The notes beneath the pieces were generated by a model. That model saw nothing but the letters and a program-made list of their open reading frames with translations, was not told the DNA's origin and did no database searches. The position numbers were made by a program, and so were the translations under genes. From the NCBI GenBank assembly GCA_045657205.1, contig JAZOSS010000057.1, forward strand, positions 1 to 64,000: a stretch of DNA of 64,000 nucleotides, written 5' to 3'. This document shows positions 10,056 to 18,868 of the stretch, in pieces. Every line of letters begins with the position of its first letter. Positions within the stretch are counted from its first letter, which is position 1. Origin of the DNA: RGIG7213 sp045657205 (GTDB lineage Bacteria; Bacillota; Clostridia; Oscillospirales; CAG-272).

Positions 10056-11246
10056 TCATTTTATCGAATATATACCGCCTGCGCTGACGGTAACGTATCC
10101 GAGCATTTCAAGCTGAGTCAGCGTAAAAAGCACGTCAGCAAGCAATAATTTATCCGAAACGAGTGCATCAGCCGATGCAGGTCCCGTATCCATAAGTTTT
10201 ATATATACTTCCTTACTTACCCCTATAAGCTCATCGCTTCTGTCGATAGGCTCGGGGTATCTTCCAAAGCTGTTCGGGTTTATCTTTTCCGTCGTTACCG
10301 GTTCAAATTCCGCAATGTTCGACGGCATTTTATACGGTCTGCTTTTCATCTTTTCCAAAGCCACCGTTTCGGGAAACGCGCTTTCAAAATTTGCAAGTGC
10401 ATCGTACGCTTCCGTCATCGGAAACACACCCGTTTTCAGCATATAATTACTGCCCTCGGCACACGGATTTGCAACCGATCCCGGTACTGCGTAAACACGT
10501 CTGTTGAGCTTTCTTGCGATATCCGCAGTTATCAGAGCACCGCTTCCTATCGGTGCTTCGACAACGGCAAGTGCCTGTGACATCGCCGCTATAAGTCTGT
10601 TTCTTGTAGGAAAATTGTCCGCCATCGGCTGAGTTCCGGGAAAAAATTCCGTCACGACCGCACCTGCGCCGTTTTCTATACGGTCAAATAAAGGTGCGTT
10701 TTCGGAAGGATACTGCACGTCGATACCCGAACCCATAACGGCGACCGTTTTACCGCCTCCGTCAATAGCACCCGTATGCGCCATAGCATCTATCCCTCTT
10801 GCAATACCGCTTACGACAACACCGCCGCCCGATACCGTTTCATATGCAAGCCTGTGTGCCGAGCGTGCGCCGTCACCGCTCATTTTCCTCGTACCGACTA
10901 TCCCAATGTAAGGAAACGATGATGCGTTCGGAAGCTTTCCTTTGCAGAACAGCACGACGGGGGAATTTTCAAGATCGTGAAGTCCAACGGGGTATTCATC
11001 ACTTTCGCACGTTAAAATATTTATGCGCTTATTCAGGCAGTATTCACAGACCTTTTCGGAATATTCGAGAGATTTTCCGAGAAGCGGTGATATCTCACTT
11101 ACCGTAAAGCCTTTTTCTATATAATCGTTTTTTGATGCACTGTATATCTTTTCCACACCGCCGAAAGCGGAAATAAGTCTTTTAGGCAGAGTATGTCCCG
11201 CTTTATACTTTCCCGCAAGCCATACGGCAAGTAAAATGTCATCCAT
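10056..11246 (-). CDS. dprA: DNA processing protein DprA
   Basis: Single-stranded DNA-binding protein that loads RecA during natural transformation and recombination. The 396-residue protein has an N-terminal SAM/HhH-like region, a central Rossmann-like domain (IVGTRKMSGDG, VVVSGIARGIDAMAH, GSGIDVQYPSEN, FPTRNRLIA) and a C-terminal winged-helix domain. The gene lies 30 bp upstream of topA in the same operon, the usual dprA-topA arrangement. No other competence genes are visible in the window, so natural competence cannot be inferred. Confidence 0.95.
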   Translation of the reverse strand: MDDILLAVWLAGKYKAGHTLPKRLISAFGGVEKIYSASKNDYIEKGFTVSEISPLLGKSLEYSEKVCEYCLNKRINILTCESDEYPVGLHDLENSPVVLFCKGKLPNASSFPYIGIVGTRKMSGDGARSAHRLAYETVSGGGVVVSGIARGIDAMAHTGAIDGGGKTVAVMGSGIDVQYPSENAPLFDRIENGAGAVVTEFFPGTQPMADNFPTRNRLIAAMSQALAVVEAPIGSGALITADIARKLNRRVYAVPGSVANPCAEGSNYMLKTGVFPMTEAYDALANFESAFPETVALEKMKSRPYKMPSNIAEFEPVTTEKINPNSFGRYPEPIDRSDELIGVSKEVYIKLMDTGPASADALVSDKLLLADVLFTLTQLEMLGYVTVSAGGIYSIK

Positions 11247-11257
11247 AAATATTCCTC

Positions 11258-12079
11258 TTAACCGAAGCTTTTACCCATTTCCCACATTATTATCGAGGCG
11301 GCGACTGCCGCATTCAACGATTCGGAGTGTTCTTTTATCGGAATGATAACGCATCCGCTGCACAGAGATATAACGTCGGAAGAAAGTCCCGAGCCTTCGT
11401 TCCCTATAACGAATGCCGTTTTTTCATCTATCTTTACGTCGGTTATATCCGCGCTGTTCTGATGCAGAGCGGCGGCATATACCGAAAAGCCTGAATCTTT
11501 CAGCTCTTTTATCGTTTTTTTTGTATCTTGTACCATAACGCTCTGACCGAATGATGCGCCCATTGCCCCTCTTTGAACCTTCGGGGAATATATATCGGCG
11601 CAGTCAGGCGAGGCAATTACAAGTCCTATTCCGAATGCGTAAGCGCTTCTTATTGCAGTTCCCATATTTCCGGGATCTCTTACGCTGTCAAGGATGACGA
11701 TACCGCCTTTAATTCCGTTGCATAATGAATTACTGTATACACTTGAGATCTTTTCAGAATTATCGGTGCATTTAAAAACACAGAGTATGCCGTCGGGGGA
11801 CTCTTCCCCGCTCATTTTTTTCATAACCTCACAGCTTGTTTTATAAATCTCTGCATTTTCTCCGACCGTTTTGAATATATCGCGGCAGAACGCACCGTTT
11901 TTTTCAAAAAAGATATCGGTTACGAAAATACTTTCGGCTTTCATATTCGCAAGTGAAGCTTCCTCTGTAAGCTTCTTTCCGCAAACGATATATTCGCCGT
12001 ATTCTCCGCGGTATTTCTTTTGCAAAAGCTTTGATACGCGGACAACCTTCGGATTGTTTTTGCTCGTTATCAGTTCCAT
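11258..12079 (-). CDS. SpoU/TrmH-family RNA 2'-O-methyltransferase
   Basis: Transfers a methyl group from S-adenosylmethionine to a ribose 2'-OH in rRNA or tRNA. After an N-terminal substrate-binding domain (LITSKNNPKVVRVSKLL), the SPOUT knot motifs appear in order: VILDSVRDPGNMGTAIRSA, FVIGNEGSGLS and IPIKEHSESLNAAVAASI. The exact target is not evident. A longer frame opens at 12121, but the ATG at 12079 has an AGGGG site 5 nt upstream and gives the family-type N-terminus, so I use that start. It is the first gene of the dprA-topA-smc operon. Confidence 0.9.
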   Translation of the reverse strand: MELITSKNNPKVVRVSKLLQKKYRGEYGEYIVCGKKLTEEASLANMKAESIFVTDIFFEKNGAFCRDIFKTVGENAEIYKTSCEVMKKMSGEESPDGILCVFKCTDNSEKISSVYSNSLCNGIKGGIVILDSVRDPGNMGTAIRSAYAFGIGLVIASPDCADIYSPKVQRGAMGASFGQSVMVQDTKKTIKELKDSGFSVYAAALHQNSADITDVKIDEKTAFVIGNEGSGLSSDVISLCSGCVIIPIKEHSESLNAAVAASIIMWEMGKSFG

Positions 12080-12111
12080 AACTACCCCTGTGACATTATA
12101 GAATAAGTAAT

Positions 12112-12140
12112 ATAATATCATACATAAAATATTTTTTCAA
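12112..12140 (-). promoter_or_regulatory. Candidate promoter of the smc-ftsY operon
   Basis: On the minus strand TTGAAA (12135-12140) is followed by a 17-bp spacer and TATTAT (12112-12117). A second TATAAT lies at 12095-12100 but has no good -35. Either would transcribe the nine-gene run starting with the rRNA methylase. Confidence 0.5.
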
Positions 12141-12225
12141 GTGCAAACTAAATTTTTACATATTGCACATAAAAATTTTTCTTTTGAACACCTTCCATTT
12201 TTTTACTTAAAGCCTAAAAAAACGC

Positions 12226-12254
12226 TTGACAAGAGCATAATTGTATGGTAGAAT
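12226..12254 (+). promoter_or_regulatory. Sigma-A promoter of the ABC-F gene
   Basis: TTGACA (12226-12231), a 17-bp spacer and TAGAAT (12249-12254), about 45 bp before the ABC-F start codon. Confidence 0.75.
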
Positions 12255-12301
12255 AGTATGAATTATAATTTTATAATACAAGCAAGAGGTTATTTATATA
12301 G

Positions 12302-13885
12302 ATGATATCAACTAACGACGTTTCTTTGCAATACGGCGGCAGAGTGCTTTTTTCAGGTGCGGATCTCGTATTCACAAAAGGCAACTGCTACGGTATTATC
12401 GGCGCAAACGGTGCCGGAAAATCCACGTTTTTAAAAATACTTTCAGGGGAAGTTGAGCCTTCAAGCGGTACTGTAACGGTATCACCCGGCGAAAGAATTT
12501 CCATTCTCAAGCAGGACCACTTTGCTTTTGACGAATACACCGTAATAAGAACGGTGCTTATGGGAAATCCCGAGCTTTGCGAGATCGAAGACGAAAAGGA
12601 AGCCCTCTATTCAAAGGAAGAAATGACCGACGAAGACGGTATGCGTCTTTGCGAGCTTGAAACGAGATACGCCGAGCTTGACGGATATTCCGCAGAAAGC
12701 GAAGCGGAAATACTGCTCAACGCTCTCGGTATCCCCAATGACCTTCACTACTCTTTAATGAAGGACTTAAACGGTGATCAGAAAGTGAAAATATTGCTTG
12801 CACAGGCACTTTTCGGCTCACCCGATATACTTCTTATGGACGAGCCGACGAACCATCTTGATTTGAAAACGATATCCTGGCTTGAAGATTTTCTCGTCGA
12901 TCTGCACAGCGTCGTCATCGTCGTATCGCACGACCGTCACTTTTTGAACAACGTCTGCACGCACACAGTTGACGTTGACTTCGGCAAGATAACGATGACC
13001 GTCGGCGGCTACGACTTCTGGTATGAATATACCCAGATACGCCAAAGGCAGATGAGGGAGCAAAACAAGAAAGCGGAGCTTAAAGCAGCCGAGCTTAAAG
13101 AATTTATCGCACGCTTCTCTGCAAACGCTTCGAAATCAAAGCAGGCGACCAGCAGAAAGAAGCTTCTCGACTCGCTTGATTTTGCACAGATGCCCGTATC
13201 TTCAAGACGTTTCCCGTACGTTGCCTTCAAGCCCGAAAGAGAAGCAGGCAAGGATATGCTTACGGTTGACGGCATCACGGCGGAAGTCGGCGGAAAGACG
13301 GTTCTTGACAACGTAAGCTTCACTCTCCGTCCGTGTGAAAAAGTCGCATTTGTCGGCGATCCCGTTTCCATAACGACATTTTTCAAGATAATAAGCGGTG
13401 AGCTTACGCCGTCGGCAGGTACATACAAATGGGGTGTTACGACGTCGCAGTCATATATGCCGTCGGACAACTCCGAATACTTCGACGGACACACCGAAAA
13501 TCTGATAGATTGGATAAGAAACTGCAGCGATCTTATTTACGAAGCGGACGTAAGAAGCTGGCTCGGCAGAATGCTTTTCTCGGGCGATGAGGCTCTGAAG
13601 AGTGTCGGCGTTCTTTCCGGAGGAGAAAGGGTGCGCTGTATGCTTTGCAAAATGATGCTTTCGGGCGCTAACGTACTCATACTCGACGAGCCGACGAACC
13701 ACCTTGATCTCGAATCCATTGCAGCTCTCAACGACGGACTTATCCGTTATCCTCAAACAGTTCTGTTCACATCACACGACCATCAGTTTGTACAGACGAT
13801 AGCAAACAGAATAATTGATCTTACTCCCGGCAGCTTCTACGACAAAGCAACGACATACGACGAATACGCCGCCGAAATGCTGTAA
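12302..13885 (+). CDS. ABC-F family ATPase (YbiT/YkpA-like) with degenerate second P-loop
   Basis: Cytosolic duplicated ABC ATPase of the ABC-F family, which acts on ribosomes; no membrane domain is present. The 527 residues hold domain 1 with P-loop GANGAGKST (34-42) and LLMDEPTNHLD, a linker rich in Lys and Ala, and domain 2 with signature LSGGERVRC and LILDEPTNHLD. Domain 1 has the divergent signature LNGDQKVK, which I recall as usual in this subfamily. In domain 2 the expected P-loop reads GDPVSITT (352-359), so the ATP-binding lysine is replaced by Thr358 although Walker B and the signature are intact. Translation throttling is the closest known role; resistance is possible but not supported. 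Confidence 0.85.
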   Translation: MISTNDVSLQYGGRVLFSGADLVFTKGNCYGIIGANGAGKSTFLKILSGEVEPSSGTVTVSPGERISILKQDHFAFDEYTVIRTVLMGNPELCEIEDEKEALYSKEEMTDEDGMRLCELETRYAELDGYSAESEAEILLNALGIPNDLHYSLMKDLNGDQKVKILLAQALFGSPDILLMDEPTNHLDLKTISWLEDFLVDLHSVVIVVSHDRHFLNNVCTHTVDVDFGKITMTVGGYDFWYEYTQIRQRQMREQNKKAELKAAELKEFIARFSANASKSKQATSRKKLLDSLDFAQMPVSSRRFPYVAFKPEREAGKDMLTVDGITAEVGGKTVLDNVSFTLRPCEKVAFVGDPVSITTFFKIISGELTPSAGTYKWGVTTSQSYMPSDNSEYFDGHTENLIDWIRNCSDLIYEADVRSWLGRMLFSGDEALKSVGVLSGGERVRCMLCKMMLSGANVLILDEPTNHLDLESIAALNDGLIRYPQTVLFTSHDHQFVQTIANRIIDLTPGSFYDKATTYDEYAAEML

Positions 13886-13936
13886 AAAAGATATTACAAG
13901 ACATTATTTCACAAATATTTGAACTTGGAGAAAGAA

Positions 13937-14746
13937 ATGTACAGTATCAGAGAATTTATAGACCACGCCGTATCACTTGAAACGACCATAAAACTTTGTG
14001 ACGAATTATTTTCGGAAATGAAAAACAGCTTCAGCAGGATCCCCGAAGAACGCGAGCCGAGGCTTTCGGATTTTTCGAAAAAGACTTATTTTTACCGCAC
14101 TGAAAGCTATAAGTTTTCGATAGTCGGCATAATCGCCGCCGTTATAATATCGACGGTGCTGTATTTCACAAGTGAAATGTACGATTTTGATCCTCAGCTT
14201 CCATGCCTTTTGGTGTTACTGCTCGGCGCTTCCCTCGGACTTATTGTTATGGCTTTCCGCAGAAACAAAGAAAAACTGGTGGAAAAAAAAGCAATGAGTA
14301 TGTACAAAAACGCACTTGACGATTATTACGCAAAACACAAGCTTGACACCTTTACAGCTTCAATGAGAAGCGCGAACATACTTTCCGACTGTGAAAACAA
14401 GCTGCTTCAGCTCAAAAATGAAACTTTTGCACTGCTCGGCAAGTTTTACGAAAAAGAAGCTGTGCCTATGAGAGGACGAAATTTCAGGATAATGTGCGCT
14501 GCGCTCGTGCGTTCTTCAAAAAATCCCGAATGCGTAACGATAAAAGAAATCTTGCATCTGATCGACGATGACGATTACAAGCTTTCAAAATATGATTCGC
14601 TTTGCGAGAATGTAAAAAAACTTGCGCAACAAACGTGTTCCAATATGAATTCTGACGACCGTTACGAGGAAATGGCAGAAACCATAGACGAAATAATCAA
14701 AAATTGTTCAGAACAAAATAATAAAATAAAAATATTTTTAAATTAA
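13937..14746 (+). CDS. Hypothetical protein with two membrane segments
   Basis: I do not recognise a family. The 269-residue protein has a charged N-terminus, two adjacent hydrophobic segments (about residues 54-72 and 82-103, FSIVGIIAAVIISTVLYF and a Leu-rich stretch) joined by a short acidic loop, and a long soluble, mostly helical C-terminus. A TTG at 13919 opens the same frame, but the ATG at 13937 has GGAG 6 nt upstream, so that start is preferred. It is 51 bp downstream of the ABC-F gene and 18 bp before the lipase gene, so the three may be co-transcribed. Confidence 0.7.
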   Translation: MYSIREFIDHAVSLETTIKLCDELFSEMKNSFSRIPEEREPRLSDFSKKTYFYRTESYKFSIVGIIAAVIISTVLYFTSEMYDFDPQLPCLLVLLLGASLGLIVMAFRRNKEKLVEKKAMSMYKNALDDYYAKHKLDTFTASMRSANILSDCENKLLQLKNETFALLGKFYEKEAVPMRGRNFRIMCAALVRSSKNPECVTIKEILHLIDDDDYKLSKYDSLCENVKKLAQQTCSNMNSDDRYEEMAETIDEIIKNCSEQNNKIKIFLN

Positions 14747-14764
14747 GAAAGGTAGTATTATTCT

Positions 14765-15994
14765 ATGAAAAGACTCATCTTCAAAGCAACATCGCTTCTG
14801 ATCGTTGCAACACTCATTTTATGTGCGCTTCCTCTTTCTGCATTTGCAGCAGAAGAAGATTGTCCCATCATCTTTCTTCCCGGTGTAATGGGAAGCCGTC
14901 TTTACAACTCAGACAAGACGTTTAACGATTTCACACGCGTTTGGGAACCTTCCGTCTTCTTTATCACAAGCTTCGCCGATCTCATCGAAAACGAAACACT
15001 TTATGTAGCTCCCCCTGTAAACGCAAACGAACCCGGTGTTAAGAGAGAATACGGTGCTTTGGACACTTACAAAAACACTATCGACGCGCTTTGCGAAGCT
15101 TTCCCCGAAAGAGAGATATACTTCTTCTCATACGATTTCAGACAGAGCAATAAAGATTCTGCCGAAAAACTCAATGCTTTCATTACGGAATCCGGCTTTG
15201 ACAAGGTTGATTTTGTAGCTCACAGCATGGGCGGTCTCGTAGTTGCAAACTACGTTGATATGTTCGGTTTTGACTGTGTCAACAAAATGATCACCTGCGG
15301 AACACCTTATATGGGCTCTGCTCAGATGCTCAACGTTGCTTTCGGCGACGATCTGCTTGCGACAAAATATTCAACAGGTATCGAGGGAATATTACTTCAG
15401 ATAGCTGACCGCATCGTTTCCGGTCCTTTGGGCGTTGACAAAGCACTTCGCACATCATTCCGCGCTTGTGCTGAGCTTCTTCCCTACCAGGCAAGCGTCA
15501 AAGAAGTGCCGATGATGAAATACATAGGCAAATCGACCGACTTTATAAAACCGACGTTCCTCTATCTGCCCACAAGCATCAACACGTACAAAGCTCTTTG
15601 CACAGATCTTTTCGGTGAAGAAATGTACGCAGATGCTTCCAAGATACAGAACAATCTTTACAAAAACGTATACGCAGATATCCTCGGATACGACAACGCT
15701 TTCTTCGTTATCGGTGCAAACCAGACGACTATAAAAACAGTATTCTACAGCGGAGAGGGCGACACGCTTAACGCTGATGTACTCAGACACACCTCCGGTG
15801 ACGACACCGTAACGTTTGAGTCTGCAACGATGCTCGGAGCAATGCTCGACGTTGATTCAGCACGTTACTGCGTACAGTCTACAACTCACACAGGCACGTC
15901 AGGTGCCGAAAACACGGATGCTTCCGCGCTCTGCCTTGAATATATCATCGACATTCTTGCAGACGGCGTATCCGACGTTGCTTCCGCGGCATAA
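14765..15994 (+). CDS. Secreted LCAT/PGAP1-like alpha/beta-hydrolase (lipase or acyltransferase)
   Basis: Exported esterase/lipase-type enzyme. A signal peptide spans residues 1 to about 29 (basic start, hydrophobic core, cleavage after AFA). The mature protein begins with IIFLPGVMGSRLY, the N-terminal block of lecithin:cholesterol acyltransferase-like hydrolases, and has the nucleophile elbow VAHSMGGLV. Candidate acid and base are in SGDDT and STTHTG near the C-terminus. A good ribosome site (GAAAGG) precedes the ATG, and a strong terminator follows. No membrane anchor or cell-wall binding domain is seen. The substrate is unknown; a lipid or lipid-linked ester outside the cell is likely from family. 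Confidence 0.8.
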   Translation: MKRLIFKATSLLIVATLILCALPLSAFAAEEDCPIIFLPGVMGSRLYNSDKTFNDFTRVWEPSVFFITSFADLIENETLYVAPPVNANEPGVKREYGALDTYKNTIDALCEAFPEREIYFFSYDFRQSNKDSAEKLNAFITESGFDKVDFVAHSMGGLVVANYVDMFGFDCVNKMITCGTPYMGSAQMLNVAFGDDLLATKYSTGIEGILLQIADRIVSGPLGVDKALRTSFRACAELLPYQASVKEVPMMKYIGKSTDFIKPTFLYLPTSINTYKALCTDLFGEEMYADASKIQNNLYKNVYADILGYDNAFFVIGANQTTIKTVFYSGEGDTLNADVLRHTSGDDTVTFESATMLGAMLDVDSARYCVQSTTHTGTSGAENTDASALCLEYIIDILADGVSDVASAA

Positions 15995-16016
15995 TAAATT
16001 GAGTATATAAAAATAG

Positions 16017-16062
16017 CGGGATCGGCTCAAGTTAAAGAATTGAGCCGATCCCGTCTTTTTTT
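16017..16062 (+). terminator. Strong intrinsic terminator
   Basis: A perfect 14-bp stem (16017-16030 with 16040-16053), 9-nt loop, then a T-run. It closes the lipase operon. The stem contains ATCGGCTCAAGTT, a 13-mer that recurs almost intact at 26365-26377. Confidence 0.9.
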
Positions 16063-16096
16063 GTTTTGATCGGAATTTTCACGAAATCCCTTTGCA

Positions 16097-16513
16097 TCAT
16101 TTCGTCAGTTCTGCAAGTGTTTTTTTCAAAAGTGTTGATGAGGTGCCCGTCGTATAAGGAAAATAAACTATTTCAACGCCGAACGGCTTGAATTTTTCTT
16201 CAAGCTCATTGAAAAGAGGTGAGCCTTTCCAATCGTCCCCGACGAACATACGGTCGAATTTATGCTCCTGCCAAGCGGCAAATTTATCCCTATGGGTCTG
16301 AGGCACTACACGGTCCACGTACTTTATCGCCTCAACTATCTGCACTCTCTCCTCGTAGCATATTACAGGTGTCTTGTTTTTATACTGTTTTACAAGCTCG
16401 TCCGTGCTTACGCCGACGATAAGATAGTCGCACATTTCTTTTGCTCTTTTTAAAATATTGAGATGTCCTATATGAAATAAGTCAAATACGCCTGTTGTGT
16501 AACCGATAACCAT
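16097..16513 (-). CDS. Glycerol-3-phosphate cytidylyltransferase-like (TagD family)
   Basis: Cytidylyltransferase of the TagD type, expected to make CDP-glycerol for teichoic-acid-like polymers. The 138-residue protein has the nucleotidyltransferase HIGH motif near residue 15 (FDLFHIGHLNILKRA), VGVSTDELV and the conserved FVGDDWKGS. The C-terminal RTEGISTT motif of TagD is changed to TTGTSST, so substrate choice is less certain; a related sugar-alcohol phosphate is possible. It lies 14 bp downstream of the CDP-glycerol glycerophosphotransferase-like gene, which supports a wall-polymer role. Confidence 0.8.
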   Translation of the reverse strand: MVIGYTTGVFDLFHIGHLNILKRAKEMCDYLIVGVSTDELVKQYKNKTPVICYEERVQIVEAIKYVDRVVPQTHRDKFAAWQEHKFDRMFVGDDWKGSPLFNELEEKFKPFGVEIVYFPYTTGTSSTLLKKTLAELTK

Positions 16514-16527
16514 ATCAACTTTTTCCT

Positions 16528-17682
16528 TTACTTCGTTATTTTTTCTATAATTTCAGCAACTCTTTCACATGCTCGTCCGTCTTCAAAGCTACCGATATTT
16601 TCAAGAAATTTTTCTGTTTTCATTTCATATTCTTCAGTTTTCATATTCAAAATGCCGTCTGCAAGAGCATCGTTTGTAAGTGCGTACGGAAACGGCAGAT
16701 CCTTTATATCGAAATAGAACCCTCTTTCGGAGGAAAGATACTTTTCCATATCGGGCACGTACAGCACACACGGCATTTTACGTACCGCCATATCGAACAT
16801 ACACGAAGAATAATCCGTTATGAGCATATCACAGGAAGCGACAAGCTCCTGCATATCGGGATAAAACGTAGCGTCGTATGCACCGTCGCAAGGAGGTGTT
16901 ACAGCCTTTGCGACGTTCGGATGAAGTCTGTACATAAACGCCCATTTTTCGTTTGTCTTTTTTTCAAGGGCATCAAGAATAGCCGCCGCATCTATTCCGT
17001 GAAGCTCATCGCAGTCACCGTCACGGAAAGTTGGAGCGTACAAAACGGTCTTTTTTTTCTTATCAAAGCCGAAAAACGACGACACTTTTTCTCTTATTGG
17101 CAAAGTATCCTTGAAAAATATGTCGCTTCTCGGCGTACCGCTGTCAAGCACGTCACCGTCATACCAGAACGAATTTTTGAATATATCGCTGCTGAATTTG
17201 CAACCCGAGATTATAAGATCGCACTTTTCGGAGTCTTCCTTTGAATTTTGAACGTATTCCTCACCAAGTGCTTCAGCGGCATCGCCCTCGATCTTTTTAA
17301 GGCGCAAAGAGCTGTGCCATGTCTGCAAATAAAACTGCCCTTTTCTTTTATTGAAGTAATGAACCTTTCCCGTTCTTATATTTGAAATAATGATTTTTGC
17401 CGTCGAAATTTCCTTAAGATACTGTACCGAAAAGTACGGGACGCATCTTACACCGTCGGGAAGCCCTTCAGGCTTTTTCTTCTGTGCATCGTACACCCAT
17501 ACGATATCGTATTTGCCGGGATACTTTTCACAAAGATATTCTGCAATATATTTCGGACTGTCGCCAAAACCTTTAAAAACGCTGTTCCAAGCAATTATTT
17601 TATTCTTTTTTATCGGGTGCAGGCGGTAAAGTCCCATATAAAATTTATGACGTAATTTTTTTATTTCCGCAAGCATATTCAT
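16528..17682 (-). CDS. CDP-glycerol glycerophosphotransferase family protein (TagB/TagF-like)
   Basis: Membrane-associated enzyme that transfers glycerol-phosphate (or a related unit) from CDP-glycerol to a wall-polymer primer. The 384-residue protein has the family features: WHSSLRLKKI, VLYAPTFRDGD in the middle, and TDYSSCMFDMA with the downstream VLYVPD. There is no long N-terminal glycosyltransferase domain, so it resembles the short TagB-type proteins more than TagF. Its ATG overlaps the upstream glycosyltransferase stop by 4 nt, and a TagD-like gene follows, giving a compact three-gene polymer operon. Confidence 0.88.
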   Translation of the reverse strand: MNMLAEIKKLRHKFYMGLYRLHPIKKNKIIAWNSVFKGFGDSPKYIAEYLCEKYPGKYDIVWVYDAQKKKPEGLPDGVRCVPYFSVQYLKEISTAKIIISNIRTGKVHYFNKRKGQFYLQTWHSSLRLKKIEGDAAEALGEEYVQNSKEDSEKCDLIISGCKFSSDIFKNSFWYDGDVLDSGTPRSDIFFKDTLPIREKVSSFFGFDKKKKTVLYAPTFRDGDCDELHGIDAAAILDALEKKTNEKWAFMYRLHPNVAKAVTPPCDGAYDATFYPDMQELVASCDMLITDYSSCMFDMAVRKMPCVLYVPDMEKYLSSERGFYFDIKDLPFPYALTNDALADGILNMKTEEYEMKTEKFLENIGSFEDGRACERVAEIIEKITK

Positions 17683-18716
17683 CTTTCGTATTTGATAAGA
17701 TACGCAGCCTTTCTGAAAATTCTTATGAAAATATTGTATTTATGAGTCGAAACAAACGACGAAAGCTTCGGTGATATCATCGTAAGGTCGAAATAATATC
17801 TTTCATCCGGTGACATAGAATCTTTATATGCTTTTGTTTTTTTATAATCGGGTATGCGCTGTTTTACGCTTTTTTTCACATCGTAGAGCCTGCATATTTC
17901 TTCTTTTTCAAAATCGGAAAGACAAGTGTACAAAATGTTTGCTCCGCTCATACCCAAAAACTTACAATCGACTGCGTACTTGAATTTTTCGTAAAGTCCT
18001 TTTTTTACGCAGTCGTCAAAAATTCTGTCGGTAAGCGGTATACGCTCGTACCTTCTTTTATCATTTTTATTTCGCGTTGTTGAATTCGGACTCTGATAAT
18101 AATAGTAAAACGCGCCTTTTGTCTTGCTTATTTTCTTTGCACAGAGTGCTGAAACAAAGTTGAAATGTGCATCCTCAAAGAAAAGCTTTTCGGGGAAAAA
18201 GAGGTCGTTTTCCAAGAGGAATGAGCGTTTGTATATCCTCGTCCAGAACATACCGTACTTTCTTAAAAACGCTGACGTCTTTTCTTCGTTCATTACCCCG
18301 ACGTCATCCTGCGTATACGGCAAAAAAACTTCCTTTTCGACACCGTCGTCGGTAAAAATACAGAAGTCACCGCCCGAAAGATCTGCCCCGTTTGCGTTTT
18401 CATAAAGAGCACGGCACATATCTTTATGTATGAAATCGTCGCTGTCAACGAATGCGATATATTCGCCCTTTGCTTCTCTTATTCCAACGTTTCGCGCACC
18501 GCCCTGGCGGAGGTTTTCCGGCAAATATATGCCGCGGAATTTACCGGGATATTTTTCAGCGTACTGTTTTATTATTTCCGGACTGTTGTCCGTTGATTTG
18601 TCATCTATCGCAATGATCTCTGTTTCTGTTAATGTTTGTGATATACAACTGTCGAAGCATCGGTGCAAATACGCCGACGTATTGTGTACCGGGATAACAA
18701 TACTTACTTTTATCAT
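17679..18716 (-). CDS. Family 2 glycosyltransferase
   Basis: Inverting GT-A fold glycosyltransferase. Residues 1-120 carry the GT2 hallmarks SIVIPVHNTSAYL, IIAIDDKSTDNS, GGARNVGI and AFVDSDDF (the DxD metal site). The C-terminal 200 residues are a variable acceptor domain ending in a basic amphipathic stretch that may touch the membrane. GGAGGG lies just before the ATG. It is the first gene of a three-gene minus-strand operon with CDP-glycerol transfer and TagD-like genes, so it probably glycosylates or initiates a cell-surface polymer. The sugar donor cannot be read from the sequence. Confidence 0.9.
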   Translation of the reverse strand: MIKVSIVIPVHNTSAYLHRCFDSCISQTLTETEIIAIDDKSTDNSPEIIKQYAEKYPGKFRGIYLPENLRQGGARNVGIREAKGEYIAFVDSDDFIHKDMCRALYENANGADLSGGDFCIFTDDGVEKEVFLPYTQDDVGVMNEEKTSAFLRKYGMFWTRIYKRSFLLENDLFFPEKLFFEDAHFNFVSALCAKKISKTKGAFYYYYQSPNSTTRNKNDKRRYERIPLTDRIFDDCVKKGLYEKFKYAVDCKFLGMSGANILYTCLSDFEKEEICRLYDVKKSVKQRIPDYKKTKAYKDSMSPDERYYFDLTMISPKLSSFVSTHKYNIFIRIFRKAAYLIKYER

Positions 18717-18745
18717 TTTCCCTCCAAAATGCAGTTATCATATTT

Positions 18746-18774
18746 ATTTTACCATATAATCATAAAATAAGCAA
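18746..18774 (-). promoter_or_regulatory. Promoter of the wall-polymer operon
   Basis: Minus strand TTGCTT (18769-18774), 17-bp spacer, TAAAAT (18746-18751), about 30 bp before the GT2 start. It is divergent from the promoter at 18809-18837. Confidence 0.6.
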
Positions 18775-18808
18775 CAATATTTTGTAAAATGCCGAAAAAT
18801 AAAAAAAC

Positions 18809-18837
18809 TTGACTTCATCACCGCTGTATGCTATAAT
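18809..18837 (+). promoter_or_regulatory. Sigma-A promoter of the GT4 gene
   Basis: TTGACT (18809-18814), 17-bp spacer, TATAAT (18832-18837), 32 bp before the start codon. Confidence 0.75.
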
Positions 18838-18868
18838 TCATTATACGTAACGATAAGGAGTCGTAAAT

